Assembly: GCF_030269925.1 (NCBI RefSeq)
Contig: NC_085132.1
Span: 4,424,501-4,488,500 of the forward strand
Origin: Bombyx mori
Lineage: Eukaryota > Arthropoda > Insecta > Lepidoptera > Bombycidae
Direction of reading: 5' to 3'
DNA length: 64,000 nt
Shown here piece by piece: positions 1-13,200 of the stretch. Made by a program: the position numbers and the translations under genes. The notes below the pieces were generated by a model. That model was not told the DNA's origin. It saw nothing but the letters and a program-made list of their open reading frames with translations, and did not search any database. Every line of letters starts with the position of its first letter. Position 1 is the stretch's first letter.

Positions 1-365
1 TGCGAAATTAAACCACAAAAGTAGTTTCGGTTTAATGAAATTTTAGCTTAACTGACTTATGAGTGAGTGGTCACATTTTAATACTGCCATTGATTAAAAT
101 ATGGCTGTTCAAAGTAGGTTTAATTTGTTACGGATACGGTTATGCAGATCACCACGCACCTATTCACTTAGTCAATTATTTTTAAATTTGTACTAATTGT
201 GAGCTATTTAAAATATTAAAATCTGTTATGAGAAATTGCGAAAGGCATATTTTATGTTGATTGCAGCTATGTTAGACGGGGCATCGTACAATCAAAGTCA
301 GTGCCATCTGTCATTTCTGAGAATACAATTATTTTCCGCCAAAAAACATAGAACATTTATAATAA

Positions 366-680
366 GCCGTCGTGGCCTAAAGGTTAAGACGCCCGGTGTC
401 TTTGTATCGAACGATGTGATTGTACTTATGTTCGAATCCGGCAGCCAGGTACCAATTTTTGTAATGAAAAGCGTGTTTAAACCGTGTTCACCAATTACTT
501 CCACAATTAAGGAATAATACTGTGTAATAAATTCGCGTAATTACTGGTGGCAGGGCGTCTTGTGAGCTCCTCTAGATACCACCCTCCTGCGTATTTCTTC
601 AACGAAGCAGTAATGTGTTCCGATTTGAAGGGTGGGGCGGCCTTTGTACTATAGAACTCAGACTTAGCACTAGACTAGAT
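366..680 (+). mobile_element. Bm1 SINE, diverged copy
   Basis: A tRNA-like head (A-box-like GGCCTAAAGGTTAAGACG, B-box-like ATGTTCGAATCC) is followed by the Bm1 body (TACTGGTGGCAGGGCGTCTT, GAAGCAGTAATG, TTTGAAGGGTGGGG). It is more divergent than the other copies and loses similarity before the usual A-rich tail. Confidence 0.85.
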
Positions 681-698
681 ATCATATCTTGAATAGTA

Positions 699-896
699 TT
701 TTTTTTTATTGCTTAGATGGGTAGACGAGCTCACAGCCCACCTGGTGTTAAGTGGTTACTGGAGCCCATGGACATCTACAACGTAAATGCGCCACCCACC
801 TTGAGATATAAGTTCTAAGGTCTCAGTATAGTTACAACGGCTGCCCCACCCTTCAAATCAAAACGCATTACTGCATCACGGCAGAAACAGGCGGAA
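699..896 (-). mobile_element. Bm1 SINE, 5'-truncated
   Basis: Poly-T followed by ATTGCTTAGATGGGTAGACG marks the 3' end of Bm1 read on the minus strand. The copy stops at the GCATCACGGCAGAAACAGG part of the body. It lies about 100 bases downstream of the cyclase stop codon, in the same orientation as the gene. Confidence 0.9.
705..710 (-). promoter_or_regulatory. Candidate poly(A) signal of the cyclase gene, inside a SINE
   Basis: On the minus strand this is AATAAA. It is the first canonical AATAAA or ATTAAA I find downstream of the cyclase stop at 992, and it belongs to the CAATAAAAA tail of the Bm1 copy. Use as a real polyadenylation signal is an inference. Confidence 0.4.
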
Positions 897-991
897 TAGA
901 ATACTTCAAATTTGAAATATGCACGCGGAAATTCAATTAAATTTACTATTACTTCGTGAAAGCCGCCCTTATAATATCGTCCTAAAATCAA

Positions 992-1299
992 TTAAATTAG
1001 GTGACAACTAGAGTTATTTGATTTGTGCCTTACGTGTGGATTCCCGAACGCTCCACAGCACTGATGGTGGTTCACGTTCTTCGTGTGGTGATGCCCGTGT
1101 GGCTGTACGTTCCCGCCCTGGGCCGTGTGCGATTTGTCTTTGCTGGTTTGCTTGTGAGCCGTACAATTTCTATGGTATCCTGGTGCAATCCGAGCTCTGA
1201 ATCGACCGACCCGGCCCGGCTTCGGATGCACAGTCGTGCTATCGCACGTGTGAGCCTGGTTCGAATCCGCGTGCGCGTCTTGGTATTCTGTGTCCGTTT
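992..1299 (-). CDS. Gyc88E: Cyclase coding exon 15 (C-terminal tail, stop)
   Basis: The acceptor is TTTTTTTCATTAG. The first two bases complete a Glu codon started in exon 14. It encodes 101 residues rich in His, Asn, Thr and Gln (for example [16 protein letters not shown]) and ends CHLI then TAA. It has no catalytic role. The long open frame, GC content and phase match support it, but I do not recognise the tail from memory. Confidence 0.78.
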
Positions 1300-4200
1300 C
1301 TAATGAAAAAAAGGGGAACTTTTTTTTAAATATCAAATAAAGACAAATTTGGATATCCTGCCCTGGTGAAACTGGAAAGGCCTCCGGGTCATAAAGTTAA
1401 AACTATTGCCAAAAAGAAATAAAAGGCCTCCGGGCCACCAGTAATCTTTCAATCATAAAAAAATATTTGGTTATACGATTTAATAAAAAAAACATTTTTG
1501 GCTTATATTTGTTAATATATTACTATTTAGCTATACAAAAACGAACTTTTCTTTATAGGCTTGTCAATTTGACTCTTGGTAATTCAATGTCCAATACACA
1601 TTGAATTAGCATGTGGTTAGCACGGAAATTGTAGGGGACTTGTTTTCTAAGATTGATCCGAAGATATATTTTAATGGTATCTAAAGGTTTTTCTATTGCT
1701 CTAGGTGAGCCCATAGAGATCAGAAAGTTAATGCCGCCACCACATAGATATATAAAATATAATATAGAAAAAATTACGACTGTCCAAACTTTCTATCTAG
1801 ACCGGATGACTGTTTTGCGGCAGAAATAGACAAAAATTAAGAAACCATTAATACTATAATATAAAATATTGTAGGTGACATTATAATATATAAAATAAAC
1901 CTACCTATTTCATCAGTACTTTGTCGCGGCCCGATCGACGAGGCAACAGATGTATCTGGTCTAAGAGTGGACAGGGAATCTCCCATTGTAGCGGGAGCCG
2001 AGTGTGCAGGTGACATTCGAGCTTTGAACTTAATAAAAAACGGAAACTTTAATGAAAAATTGATATTTGTAAAATCAACGTTTTTTTTAATTGTTATTAT
2101 CTGTGAATTTGAAGGTCATAGACACGAATAAGGCCTCCCACAGAGGCACGAGGTCTAAATATGAGTTGTGTGAAATATCGCCTGTCATTCATCAAATTTG
2201 GAATACATTACTATTTTGCGACAGAAATAAGCAACGTTTGGAGGGTATTGTATTAATCGCTCGTGAATTGTGCACAAGTAGATCTAATCGTTCGCAATTT
2301 AGTAGGCCGTTTGATAAAAGAAATATTGAATTCAAGAATCCGATTTATCTTATCTGCACTAGTCTAATATGTGAGAATGACAATTTTCATCAAAATGTAA
2401 ACAAAGAAATGTTGGCCCAGAAATTCGAAAGTCCCATAAGATTTATGTTAATTTTTTGTATTCCCTTTCATCTTTCGTTATGTCATTCACAATAATTTAG
2501 AAAGAAAAATTAGAGAAAAAAAAGTTTAATATACAGTGTAATATAGTTTAATATAGATAAAAAAAATGTACTAAAATTTTAAATATTAAGCATAGATATC
2601 GCAATTGCAAGCCTACGAAGTTATAACGATATATACATTTACAATCAAGGGCGGATCCAGCTTTGGCGCCAGGAGGGAGTCATATAGTCGTGGGCAAGTT
2701 AAGAACTTATAATTTAATTTTTATAACAATAGATAATAAATAAATCTTCTAAAGTTCTTCAATTCGTCCAAGTTAGTTCAAGTCCTGGAACTAGCTCAGG
2801 GGGGGGGGGGTCATGACCCCCATGACCCCCCTCCCTGGATCCGCCGTTGTTTATAATGATCCCAATGTGCTAGTTTATTTAGCCGTGTTATGTTTTGGTT
2901 TCCCGATTATGTTTGTACCTTTTTGAAATAAATAAATAAATGCAAAATGAATTATATTTGTTTAAATAAAGTTATTAAATATGTGCAATGTAATTTTGTG
3001 GTTCTTGTAATTTGGTTATCTCTTCGTTATTTCTTGTAATATGGCAATAAAATCCTAATATAACGTAGCGAGGACTCTTACCGTTTCTGAGAAGTCTTCA
3101 TTCCCCTGTTCCTTGACCGCTGGGGCGGTTCCGACTCTGCAAGGTGAGGTTGAACTGTAATTTAAGAATTTAAATATAATTGTTCGGTACGAATACGCTT
3201 ATACTAATACTACTATGTTCCTAATACTAATACTGATACTAATATATACTTATACAAAGTTCCTTATACTAAAGAATAATTTTATGAGAAAACTAACCGT
3301 GGCGAGTACGGCTTGTTTGTCATTTATTGTCATTATTATTAGGGAGTCTAACACTCATATAAATATTAGCCTATCCATTAAGTACATGTATTTTCTACAT
3401 GGATACCAAGTTTCAAGTCAATCGGATGCACGGTTCAGTAGTTATAACGGAACATCCGTAAAAACCACTGTAGATTTATATATTAGTACAGATACTTCAA
3501 AGTTATTTGAGAACACAACGAAAAAGGAAACCGTCTTCAAGGAAATAAAATGAGAATACCGTCAACGTACATAGTCGAAGTTGATTAATCATGCATTGTT
3601 AAGGATAACTCAGTAACGACCACATATGCCGTCGCACTGACAATCGGTGGGGCGCAAAGAATACTGGAGTGGGGATCTCGTACTGGACGTCGTAATGTAG
3701 GCAGACAACCAACGAAGTGGAGCGAAGACCTGGTCAAACTGGCTGGTAGGGACTGGATGCGAAAGACAAGAGACCGAAGAGAATGGGGTGCATTCGAAAA
3801 GACCTACACTCAGCACTGGGTGGATACGGATTGAAGAAGAGAAAATAAACTCAAAAATAAATAAATAAATCATGCTTAAACAGCAAACTGAACTAGCTAA
3901 TGATCGCGGTGATAATGGTCAGAGTATTGGACCGTACTTTTTTTTTCTACCTAAGCTGATAGCCTTGAGAAGCTATGTCAGCGTAACCCTAACGTGTCGG
4001 TGAGCTCTCATTGCTCAAACCAGGAGTGTTAATAACACTAGCACTAGCAAGGGTAGTGCTTCCCAGAATCTACCACCGGATCGGAAACGCGACCCACTGA
4101 GAAGATCCGGCGAGAAACTCAGTGGGCTGTCTATAGGTCAATTTAATCGTCGAGCCCTTCGTCGCAAACGACGGGTACGCCCAGGACGGTGACTGGTACT

Positions 4201-7200
4201 TGAGGTACGTAAAAGCGCCGTTAATGGATCGGGAGGATCCGTAATGACGTGCTTAAGGCGACGTCGACTGTCTACCATTCGGTCCACAGGATCGGGTATG
4301 ATGAACGTATACAATTATTGAATTATTATCGATCCTTGACGCGTTTGCTAATTTTGAAATTAATCTTGTCGACGTCAATGAAAATGACGTTCAAAGATTC
4401 CGTTACATACAAACATCCCTAACTAATAAAGGCTTGTTGAAATTCAAGAATATTTACCAAAATGGCGAGCCCGGACTGTCCCCATTTTTGATCGGATCGA
4501 GTGAGTCGCCGTCTGTCCACCCTCCCGCTACACTCGCCGAGTTCGATCGCGACTCTGTGAATACGACGCCATGGTATTTTTAAAATTCGATGTTTCTCGA
4601 AGGCAACATAACTACATTGATGAGGAGTACTCATCGGAAGGCAGCGATTTGGCTGTACTACTGGCGTTTCGGACGTCCATGACTCATGGTAACCACTCAC
4701 AATCAAGTGCGTTAATTGATCGTTTTTTTTATTGCCCTTGTAGGCAGTCGACCTGATGGTGAGTAGTTACCGCCGGTGATCGACGTCACCAATATCAGAG
4801 GTAGGGCCAGGAGAAATAAAACATATTATTCCGAAAGCGTGGCCCAAAGTCTTCCCTCAATCATAATAACCTTCCTAGTGTTTTGTTTACACGGTTATTT
4901 CACTTTATCACAGGAGTTATTTCCCTCGAGGCTACAGGCTGCAAATTGACATCAATCAATCAATTTTTTTTGGCGTGATAACGTCTTATAAATTGGTGAA
5001 TGCCGGCTGCACGCAGGAAAAAGTGTCACGTTCCGCCTGAGCCTGAGCGTGCAAGCGAGAGCGCGGGACAAGCGATAGAGAGGCACGATCAGCTCAAGCG
5101 TGGGCTTGTGGCAGATTTATCTCTCTTTTCCCTTGACGTTAGAGCTAGTTAGAATAGTTAAGCTACTGATGTTATCACGTAAAACTATCGTCCCTAACCC
5201 GTCTATACAGACAACCAATTTTTTTTTGTTATTGCTTAGACGGGTGATGTTTGTGTAGATGTAGTGATGTGATGATAATTTTACCTCTCTCCCTATCAGC
5301 TCTGTTAGGAGAATTAGCGATGCTTCTCCTAGCAACATCTTGGAAAGTTACCGGAGAATACATCCTTCTTTCTTCGACCGGTGACGTCACAGTAGTCACC
5401 TGCATATTATTCCTCACGCTCTGAACCGGCACTAAAGCTGCGATGTTTAAAGAGCTCGGTCCTGACGTCACAGGTTTGGCCAAATGTTGGCTGTTGGCGG
5501 AACCCTGTGCGCTGTCTTTGTTGTTCATCTGTTGGGCTGAATGTTCTGCGATACTGTCTCTGACGTCAGCAGCTCGCTCCCACTCCAGTTCGGTTCCCGG
5601 CTGAAGTTGTGGTGATATCACTTTGTTGAGAGCGGGTCTGGATTCGCGGCCTTCTAGCCAATAGGTTTTCATTGCACCTAGAAGATAGACTTACCAATAA
5701 TTACACAGTTACTGTAAGTGGATTGTGAAACAACAAATTTAAAAACAATAGATGAGTAATATGAATTGAATTACTGGAAATTATATTTTTATCAAGTTTT
5801 ATGGATAGATTAAAATTAATGGATGTTACGATCTGTAAACAACACTCGTCGTGCAAAACGATCTCTTCGAATGGAACTTACACGGTTTGTTTTGTTTTGT
5901 GTGAAAGATAGGAATTGTTTTGAAGTCGTCGTGGCCTAAAGGATAAGACGTCCGGTGCATTCGTGTCGAGCGATGCATCGGTGTTCGAATCCCGAAGGCG
6001 GGTACCAATTTTTCTAATGAAATACGTACTTAACAAATGTTCACGATTGACTTCCACGGTGAAGGAATAACATCGTGCAATAAAAATCAAACCCGCAAAA
6101 TTATAATTTGCGTAATTCCTGGTGGTAGGACCTCTTGTGAGTTCGCACGGGTAGGTACCACCGCCCCGCTTATTTCTGCCGTGAAGCAGTAATGCGTTTC
6201 GGTTTGAAGGGTGGCGCAGCCGTTGTAACTATACTGAGACCTTAGAACTATATCTCAAGATGTGTGGCGCATTTATGTTGTAGATGTCTATGGGTTCCAA
6301 TAACCACTTAACACCAGGTGGGCTGTGAGCTCGTCCATACATCTAAGCAATAAAAAAATAATAATTATTAGGCATTACAACGACTATTAGTCGAAATACT
6401 TTAAACAAAACTATAATTCATACCTTTTCCCTTCACCTGTATCTCTCCTCTCTCTGTGACCATGTAAGACGGAGAGAGCAGTTCCTGAGTGGTCTGCGAT
6501 ATGTGTATCCTCATGGCTTCAGAAGTGGATTCCATCCGAGATGCAGTGTTGACAGAGTCTCCGAACAGACAATAGCGAGGCATCTTCAGGCCAACGATAC
6601 CGGCGACAACCGCCCCGGAATGCACTCCTACTCTTATCGATAAATGAGAACCTTAAAGGGGATTAAAGAATTATTAAAATCGATTCTCTGTTTTTGTTCG
6701 TCTCCTGGTTTAATTTTGAAATAAATGTGACGTAAAACTCAGTGTAATATTTGAAAACACTTCTAAGAATGGAAGACTTACTCTAAAACTTTGGACCTGT
6801 ACCTACTGACATACATAAAGGCAGTTATAGGTTTTCGTAAATTACACACAATTATATTATAACTATACTTGAGACCTTAGAACTTGTATCTCAAGGTGGG
6901 TGGCGCATTTACGTTGTGGATGTCTATGGGCTCCAGTAACCACTTAACACCAGGTGGGCTGTGAGCTCGTCCACCCAACTAAGCAATAAAAAAAAAATTG
7001 CGTTATAAAAAGTTTTAATGATTGAGTGCTATCATTCTTTTTTAGACTCTTTGCTTGGACGGGTGAGCGAGATCATGGACTGCCTGAAGTGGATACCGAA
7101 GCCCATAGACACTAACACCGTATACGCTACCACGCACCTTGAGACATGAGTTCTACGTATATGGCTGCCGGTAACTTGAACAAGCTATTATTTCGGTTGG

Positions 7201-10200
7201 TTGAGAATGAGTGAGGGCTGATTGACTATGAAGGTGGTTAATTCCAGATCACATCACATTTACTGGCGGTAAGACAACTTGTGAGTCCGCACGGGTAGGT
7301 ACCACTATTCTGGCAATTTCTGCCGTGAAGCAGTAATGCGTTTCGGTTTGAAGGGTGGGGCAGCCATTCTACTATAAAAACTGAGACCTAAGAATTTATG
7401 ACCCGAGGAGGGTGGCGGCATTTACGTCATAGGCGTCTTTGGGCTCCGGTGACCACTTAATACAAGCTGGGTCGTGAACTCGTCCCCCATCTAAACAATA
7501 TATAAATAAAAACATTAAGGCTATGGAGCTAAAATTTGGCTGAACGTATTAAAATTGCCTCAATCCTTCATTCTTACCAGTACTAGGGTCCTTCAAATCT
7601 GTGATCGCATCGACCATGTCAAGGGCCATATCACAGACCTTCTCGGCATGATTGTCTTCTTTCTCTGGTGCACCAGAAACAACCATGTAGGCGTCTCCTA
7701 TAGTTTCAACCTGTTGCAAAATTGAATAAGATCAGATGTATTGTTTTCTAGATAGGCACATATCATTTTGGCCTAAATGATAAGATCCCCGGTGTAGTTG
7801 TATCAGGGCGATGAGACTATACTGGTGCTCAAATACCGCAGGCGGTTTGAATTATCACTTAGTATTGTACACACGGGTTGATACCAGGCCTATTTCTGCT
7901 GTGAAGCAGTTAGCGTTTCGCTTTAAAAGGTGGAGCAGCTGTTTACTATAAAAACTGAGACTTATAAGTCATGTCTAAAGGTCCGTGGCCGCATTTACGT
8001 TGTTGGTGTATGGACTCCGGTGACCACTCTTTTTAACAGTCTTGTAGGCAGACGAGCATACGACCCACCTGTCGGTGTGTGGTTACCGTCGCCCAAGGAA
8101 GTCAACAATGTCAGGGGCCGAGCCAAGCCGCTGGCTACCGTTAATAACCTTGAAGTCGTCGTGGCCTAACGGATAAGACGTCCGGTGCATTCGTGTTGAG
8201 CGATGCACCGGTGTTCGAATCTCAGGCGGGTACCAATTTTTCTAATGAAATACGTACTTAACAAATGTTCACGATTGATTTCCACGGTGAAGGAATAACA
8301 TCGTGTAATAAAAATCAAACCCGCAAAACTTTAATTTGCGTAATTACCTCTTGTGAGACCGCGCAGGTGGGTACCACCACCTTGCCTATTTCTGCCGTGA
8401 AGCAGTAATGCGTTTCGATTTGAAGGGTGGGGTAGCCGTTGTAACTATACGTGAGACCTTAGAACTTATATCTCAAGGTGGGTGGCGCACTTACGTTGTG
8501 GATGTCTATGGGCTCCAGTAACCACTTAACACCAGGTGGGCTGTGAGCTCGTCCAACCATCTAAGCAATAAAAAAAAACATAATACCAGATGGTCCGTGA
8601 GCTCGTCCACCCATTTTACCAACAAAATCAACACTGCTATAAAATATACTAATAACATATCTGCGTATGTATACAAGCACAAATTATTGCATAAAATACA
8701 AAAGTAGCGTACGAATCTACTAACTTTGTAAACCCTATTGCGTTCTGTGAGCGTGTCGAAAATAGAGTACATGGCATTCAGCATTGAGACCACCTCCATC
8801 GGCGTTATCCGGGAGCAGATCTCGGTGAAGGTGACGACGTCGGAGAAAAGAATGGACACGCTATCGAACATCTGTCAAATTGTCCAATTCAAATTGTTAG
8901 TTCAACTTTATCGCCTTTATTTACGGCCCTGATGGTGAGTGATTATCGTCGCCCATGGACGCAAGCAATGCCAAGGACATCGCCATGTCGCTGCCTGCGC
9001 TTTTCTTTCCGTGAGAACACCACTACATCGCTTCTCGTGGGTGCCGTAAAAGGCCACTTAATGATTCACCGGAGTATAGGGAGCAGATCTCTGCTTATTA
9101 TTTATTTATTTGGAAAACTAACAATACGATACGACCTATGTATATTTATGATAGGTAAGCATAAATCAAATAATTTTCCTGAGTTCTATCATCTATTGCA
9201 ATAAAAGAAATATATTCTGACAATTTCCCTTTGCCTCCGGCGAATTAAATAATAACGCTGTGTCTCTATAATTGTAATCACTTTATCTCATCGCTAGCGT
9301 TGGGGACACGAATCGTTGTTTGTTTGCGAGAAACTCAACTCATGACGGTGTGGTTTAGTGATAAACATATTTATACGCTTTTGTTTTGTTATTTTAAGAG
9401 ATTTGATTATAACATTTCATTTGATTAAGGGCGTTTTTCTTATAAATTTTCAAATTCAATTATAGCTTGGCTTCGACGAACCTCGCAAGTATCTATCGGA
9501 TTTTCTCCATTCCGTAGTCTATCAGCGACCTGTTTTGGTATCATCTGGTAGAGCAGTTCATCGGTTCTTTTCATTTCTTCGTCCAGCTTCCTCATCGACT
9601 CCTCTAGCTTCTTGCTCTTCTGCTGTTCTTGGTCTAAAGCTAGCTTCAGTTCAACGGACTGTTGCGTTCCTGCCAGCATTAAGTCTCTGGAATATTTTTT
9701 GGAAGAAGAAGAATATGTATTTATAAAGCGATTAACGACGATTTAAATAAAGATCAATTTTTTTAAGTGAAACTTCTTTAGAATCGTTGTGATTTCAAAC
9801 TCGATGAAACGAAAAAATAAGTCCATAGAGACACAAACACATAAATGTATAGGATTCAGCCGGCGAGAGAATGAGATAGAACACATTAGACGTTCTCGGT
9901 CTCCTCTTTGTGCGACTCTTCGTAGCATCCCCACTATCGTCTACTAAACATTGTCCATATGTATGCTCCTGTGTAGTGGGATAGTCAGTATATCTATATC
10001 TTATTTATGAGTTTCACTTCTACCGTGTGTGACTTGCACACACACATACACACTTTTTTTTTGGCAGAGGCATACGTCAAAATGGCTGGACGAATTTGCT
10101 TTTACTCATTAATCGTATTTTTGGCCCAAAAAATTAATTTTTCGGAAAATTGACACACAACAGAAATATAATTTAACAAAATTAAACCAAGAACCCGTCT

Positions 10201-13200
10201 GTTCTATCAGCTGCGAGCAATGTTAAATAATCTATTAATTTAAATTGGCTTGTTGAAGTTAATGCCTTTTGCGTCTGGTTGATGAATTGCTCCATCATTA
10301 ATTACTTACCGGCTGAAGTCGTGCATAGATAAATCGTTGATGTACAGTCCTGTGGAGACGAGGGCGGACAGATCAGGCATCACAGGAGTGCCGAGGTACA
10401 TCATCATGCGCCAGTTATCCATATATATCATTTGACCTATAAAATATACGATAGAAAACATTATAAGACGAAATTCCATTCGGTTTTTTTCATAACAAAA
10501 GTGCGTCGCGTTATGAAACTCTAATATATTTACAACATGTTGTGAGTTTGGATTATAAATCGATAGTTTTCATTGAAAATTTTTAACTACCTATTAGTGA
10601 GATTGGTCCAGAAGAAAATTTTAAATTATTGCTGAAGCTTATTGCTTTCAACACGGATAAAGTATGTGCATGTGTATAAAACAAATTGAACACTGCTTAT
10701 TATGATAATTTAATGATCGAAATGTGAAAGTAATTAAATTGCATAGAAACACTACCTATTACTTTAGTAATCTAAGTGGAAATCCAATGATCATAAGTTG
10801 TGGCAGAAAATGATGAGCTTACTCAAAATTTTAAAGAACTTCAGAATGCGAAAATTACTAAAGCTTTCGTCAAACAGAAGGCATACTTAGCGCCGCGTAC
10901 TTAACGTCGCGCTCTTCAAATTGACTAGATGAGTCTAACGCTCCTTGACGCAACGCATTCGCCAAATCATAGTGCCTTTCGATAGCAGTGTGAAAATTTA
11001 AAAGTATTAAGAAATCGAGTGATTCAGATGTGGCATTGTATAAGCATGGGTATTTTCTAACTATTAATATCATTTTTTCGAGCATTATCTAGTATTTTAA
11101 TACACATTCACTCGGACGCTAAAATAAAATTTGTAAAAAATTACAACGTCGTCAACTGACGTCAACTGACGTCAACTGACGTCAAAACGTCCTAACGCCG
11201 CGACAGAGCGCTGCGTACTTAAAGCGCTGGGGCTCTGTTTGACGGAATGTTACCATAGTAGTATAAGTAACCGGCAAACTTCTTGAGCAAATGACTTTGA
11301 CTGCGCAGAACCGAATTTTAGATCACTTTGGTGGTGAGGGTGAGGCGCGACGGCAGGGGAAATCGTATCGAGCGCGTTATTGGTAGATCAGTCGAACCCT
11401 GCGCCCCGCACCTCGCCCTCGTTCCGCTTGCTCCCAAAAGTACGCTTGCGTACAGTGAAAAGTCTATCGTTATTAACCATTAAGTTATTTGTTATAATTG
11501 CTTGTTGACTTTGTTGCCATTGCTATTTGTTGAGTGTTTGTTGATTTTTTATAAAAAATACACTATGCCGCGACAAACTGGTGTAGTATTCAAAAGAAAG
11601 GGTAGAAAAATTGTGTACGACGTATATTGCTTCATTATAAAACAGGGGAAGAATGATATGGAAAAAGTAAAACAGACTGGTTTTACTGGTTTTACTGGTG
11701 GTAGGACCTGTTGTGAGTCCGCGCGGGTAGGTACCACCGCCCTGCCTATTTCTGCCGTGAAGCAGTAATGCGTTTCGGTTTGAAGGGTGGGGCAGCCGTT
11801 GTAACTATACTGAGACCTTACAACTTATATCTCAAGGTGGGTGGCGCATTTACGTTGTTGATGTCTATGGGCTCCAGTAACCACTTAACATCAGGTGGGC
11901 TGTGAGCTCGTCCATCCATCTAAGCAATAAAAAAAAAAAAAAAAAAAAAAAAAAGACTTCGGAAGCAACAAAAACATCAGTGAGTACTGTTAGGTGCATC
12001 ATTAACGAAGCTAAAGGCTCTGGCTTGCTCGCCGTGTTTCGGACTCCGGGTAAGAAAAGATCAGGGAAGAAGAAAGCGGAAAGGATAGTTTCGTTCAATC
12101 TGTAATAAAAAGATGTAATCATAATAACTACATAACAAGCAGCGAAACTCCGTACCGCAGGAAGGCTTCGAAGAATTTAAAGAAGATATAAATTTTAATG
12201 GCTCGGAATGAAGTTTACGACGAATTATGAAAGAGCTAGGCTTCAGATGGAAAAAAAAACAGAAAATAATCGAAAGCTGATAATTGAAAAAAGTAACATT
12301 CGATTACTACGAATCGAATATCTTCAAAAAATTATTTTATAGACAAAAAGGAAGACCGAACCGACCGAGGTGTAAACTACACCGATGAACCCTATGTCGA
12401 CTCATCACGATGATAGCGACTCGGGTGATGAAAACAGTGATGATGATGATGGTCAAGATTATCATAACGAAAAAAAAATTACAAATTTTAATACCAGCTT
12501 CGCTTCAACTGAACCAAGACCTGGCAATAGCTCTAGTTTTGACTTAATAGAAGGAATATCTATTTTACCCCAAGATTAAATTATTACAATTATTAATATT
12601 TTTTGTTGATGTTCTAATAAATATATAAATAAATACATATGTTGATTTTAATAATTTAATTGCATTATGACGCAGAGTAAATAATGTTTTTCCACGTGAG
12701 TGTACCATGCGCAAACTTACCCCCACTACGTCAACAAATGCTCAAGAAGTTTGCCGGCTATTATACAACACATATCGGCGTCATAGCGCGGCGTTAGTTT
12801 AGCGCTCTGACGCGCGCTAATTACGCGTTCTGTTTGACGAAGGCTTTAATATTAAAAATTTTGCTATAATCTTACAATTTTTTATTAATTTTCTTCATTC
12901 TCTTATATAATCATAAATTAATAATGTCTTATTTATGATTGTTATGAGAGAAAAAGCCACCTACAGAATTATAATGCCTAAAAAATTTTCAATTTAAAAT
13001 TCAGTGTCCATATTGCTTATATTTAATTGGCATAGGGTTGAAATGTCGACTATACATTGTAATGACGGACCAAGATTTCAAACTGGAATTCTACTTAGCT
13101 GCAAAAATATACAGAGCGGTGGCACCATAACCGTATGGACTCACATTACGCAATAAGAGTAATTACGCAAATTTCTATGTTTTCTTACATCCTTCACCGT

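Larger units (their letters stand above)
11264..12763 (+). mobile_element. Tc1/mariner (IS630)-type transposon, decayed
   Basis: The TIRs TAAGTAACCGGCAAACTTCT and (right end, reversed) TAATAGCCGGCAAACTTCTT continue to about 28 bp. TA duplications stand at 11262-11263 and 12764-12765. It inserted into the outer element at 10861-12846 and itself received a Bm1. Confidence 0.85.
10861..12846. mobile_element. Outer TIR transposon of a three-level nest
   Basis: The ends AAGCTTTCGTCAAACAGAAG and (right end, reversed) AAGCCTTCGTCAAACAGAAC are inverted copies, with further similarity inside (TTAGCGC..GCGT). TA flanks both ends (10859-10860, 12847-12848). Without the inserted element at 11264-12763 it would be about 0.49 kb. 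The left arm holds a minus-strand frame at 10870-11085 starting [20 protein letters not shown], which looks like the start of a MADF domain (a DNA-binding domain also carried by some PIF/Harbinger elements). The class is uncertain. Confidence 0.7.

Noticed and set aside
390..460. Functional tRNA gene
   Set aside because: The A and B boxes belong to a Bm1 head. No acceptor stem can be closed.
1018..1303. Two plus-strand frames of 60 and 92 residues
   Set aside because: They are antisense shadows of cyclase exon 15, whose minus-strand frame fits splice sites and phase.
1720..1830. Possible ancient Bm1 scrap
   Set aside because: Only short matches (TTGCTCTAGGTGAGCCCATA, ATGCCGCCACCACATAG). Too weak to annotate.
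2091..2495. 134-residue plus-strand open frame
   Set aside because: It lies in cyclase intron 13. It has no recognisable domain, no clear family and intron-like AT-rich composition.
4419..4706. 95-residue minus-strand frame and its plus-strand partner
   Set aside because: They overlap exon 12 in a frame that does not fit the phase of exon 11. The spliced 31-codon reading is better.
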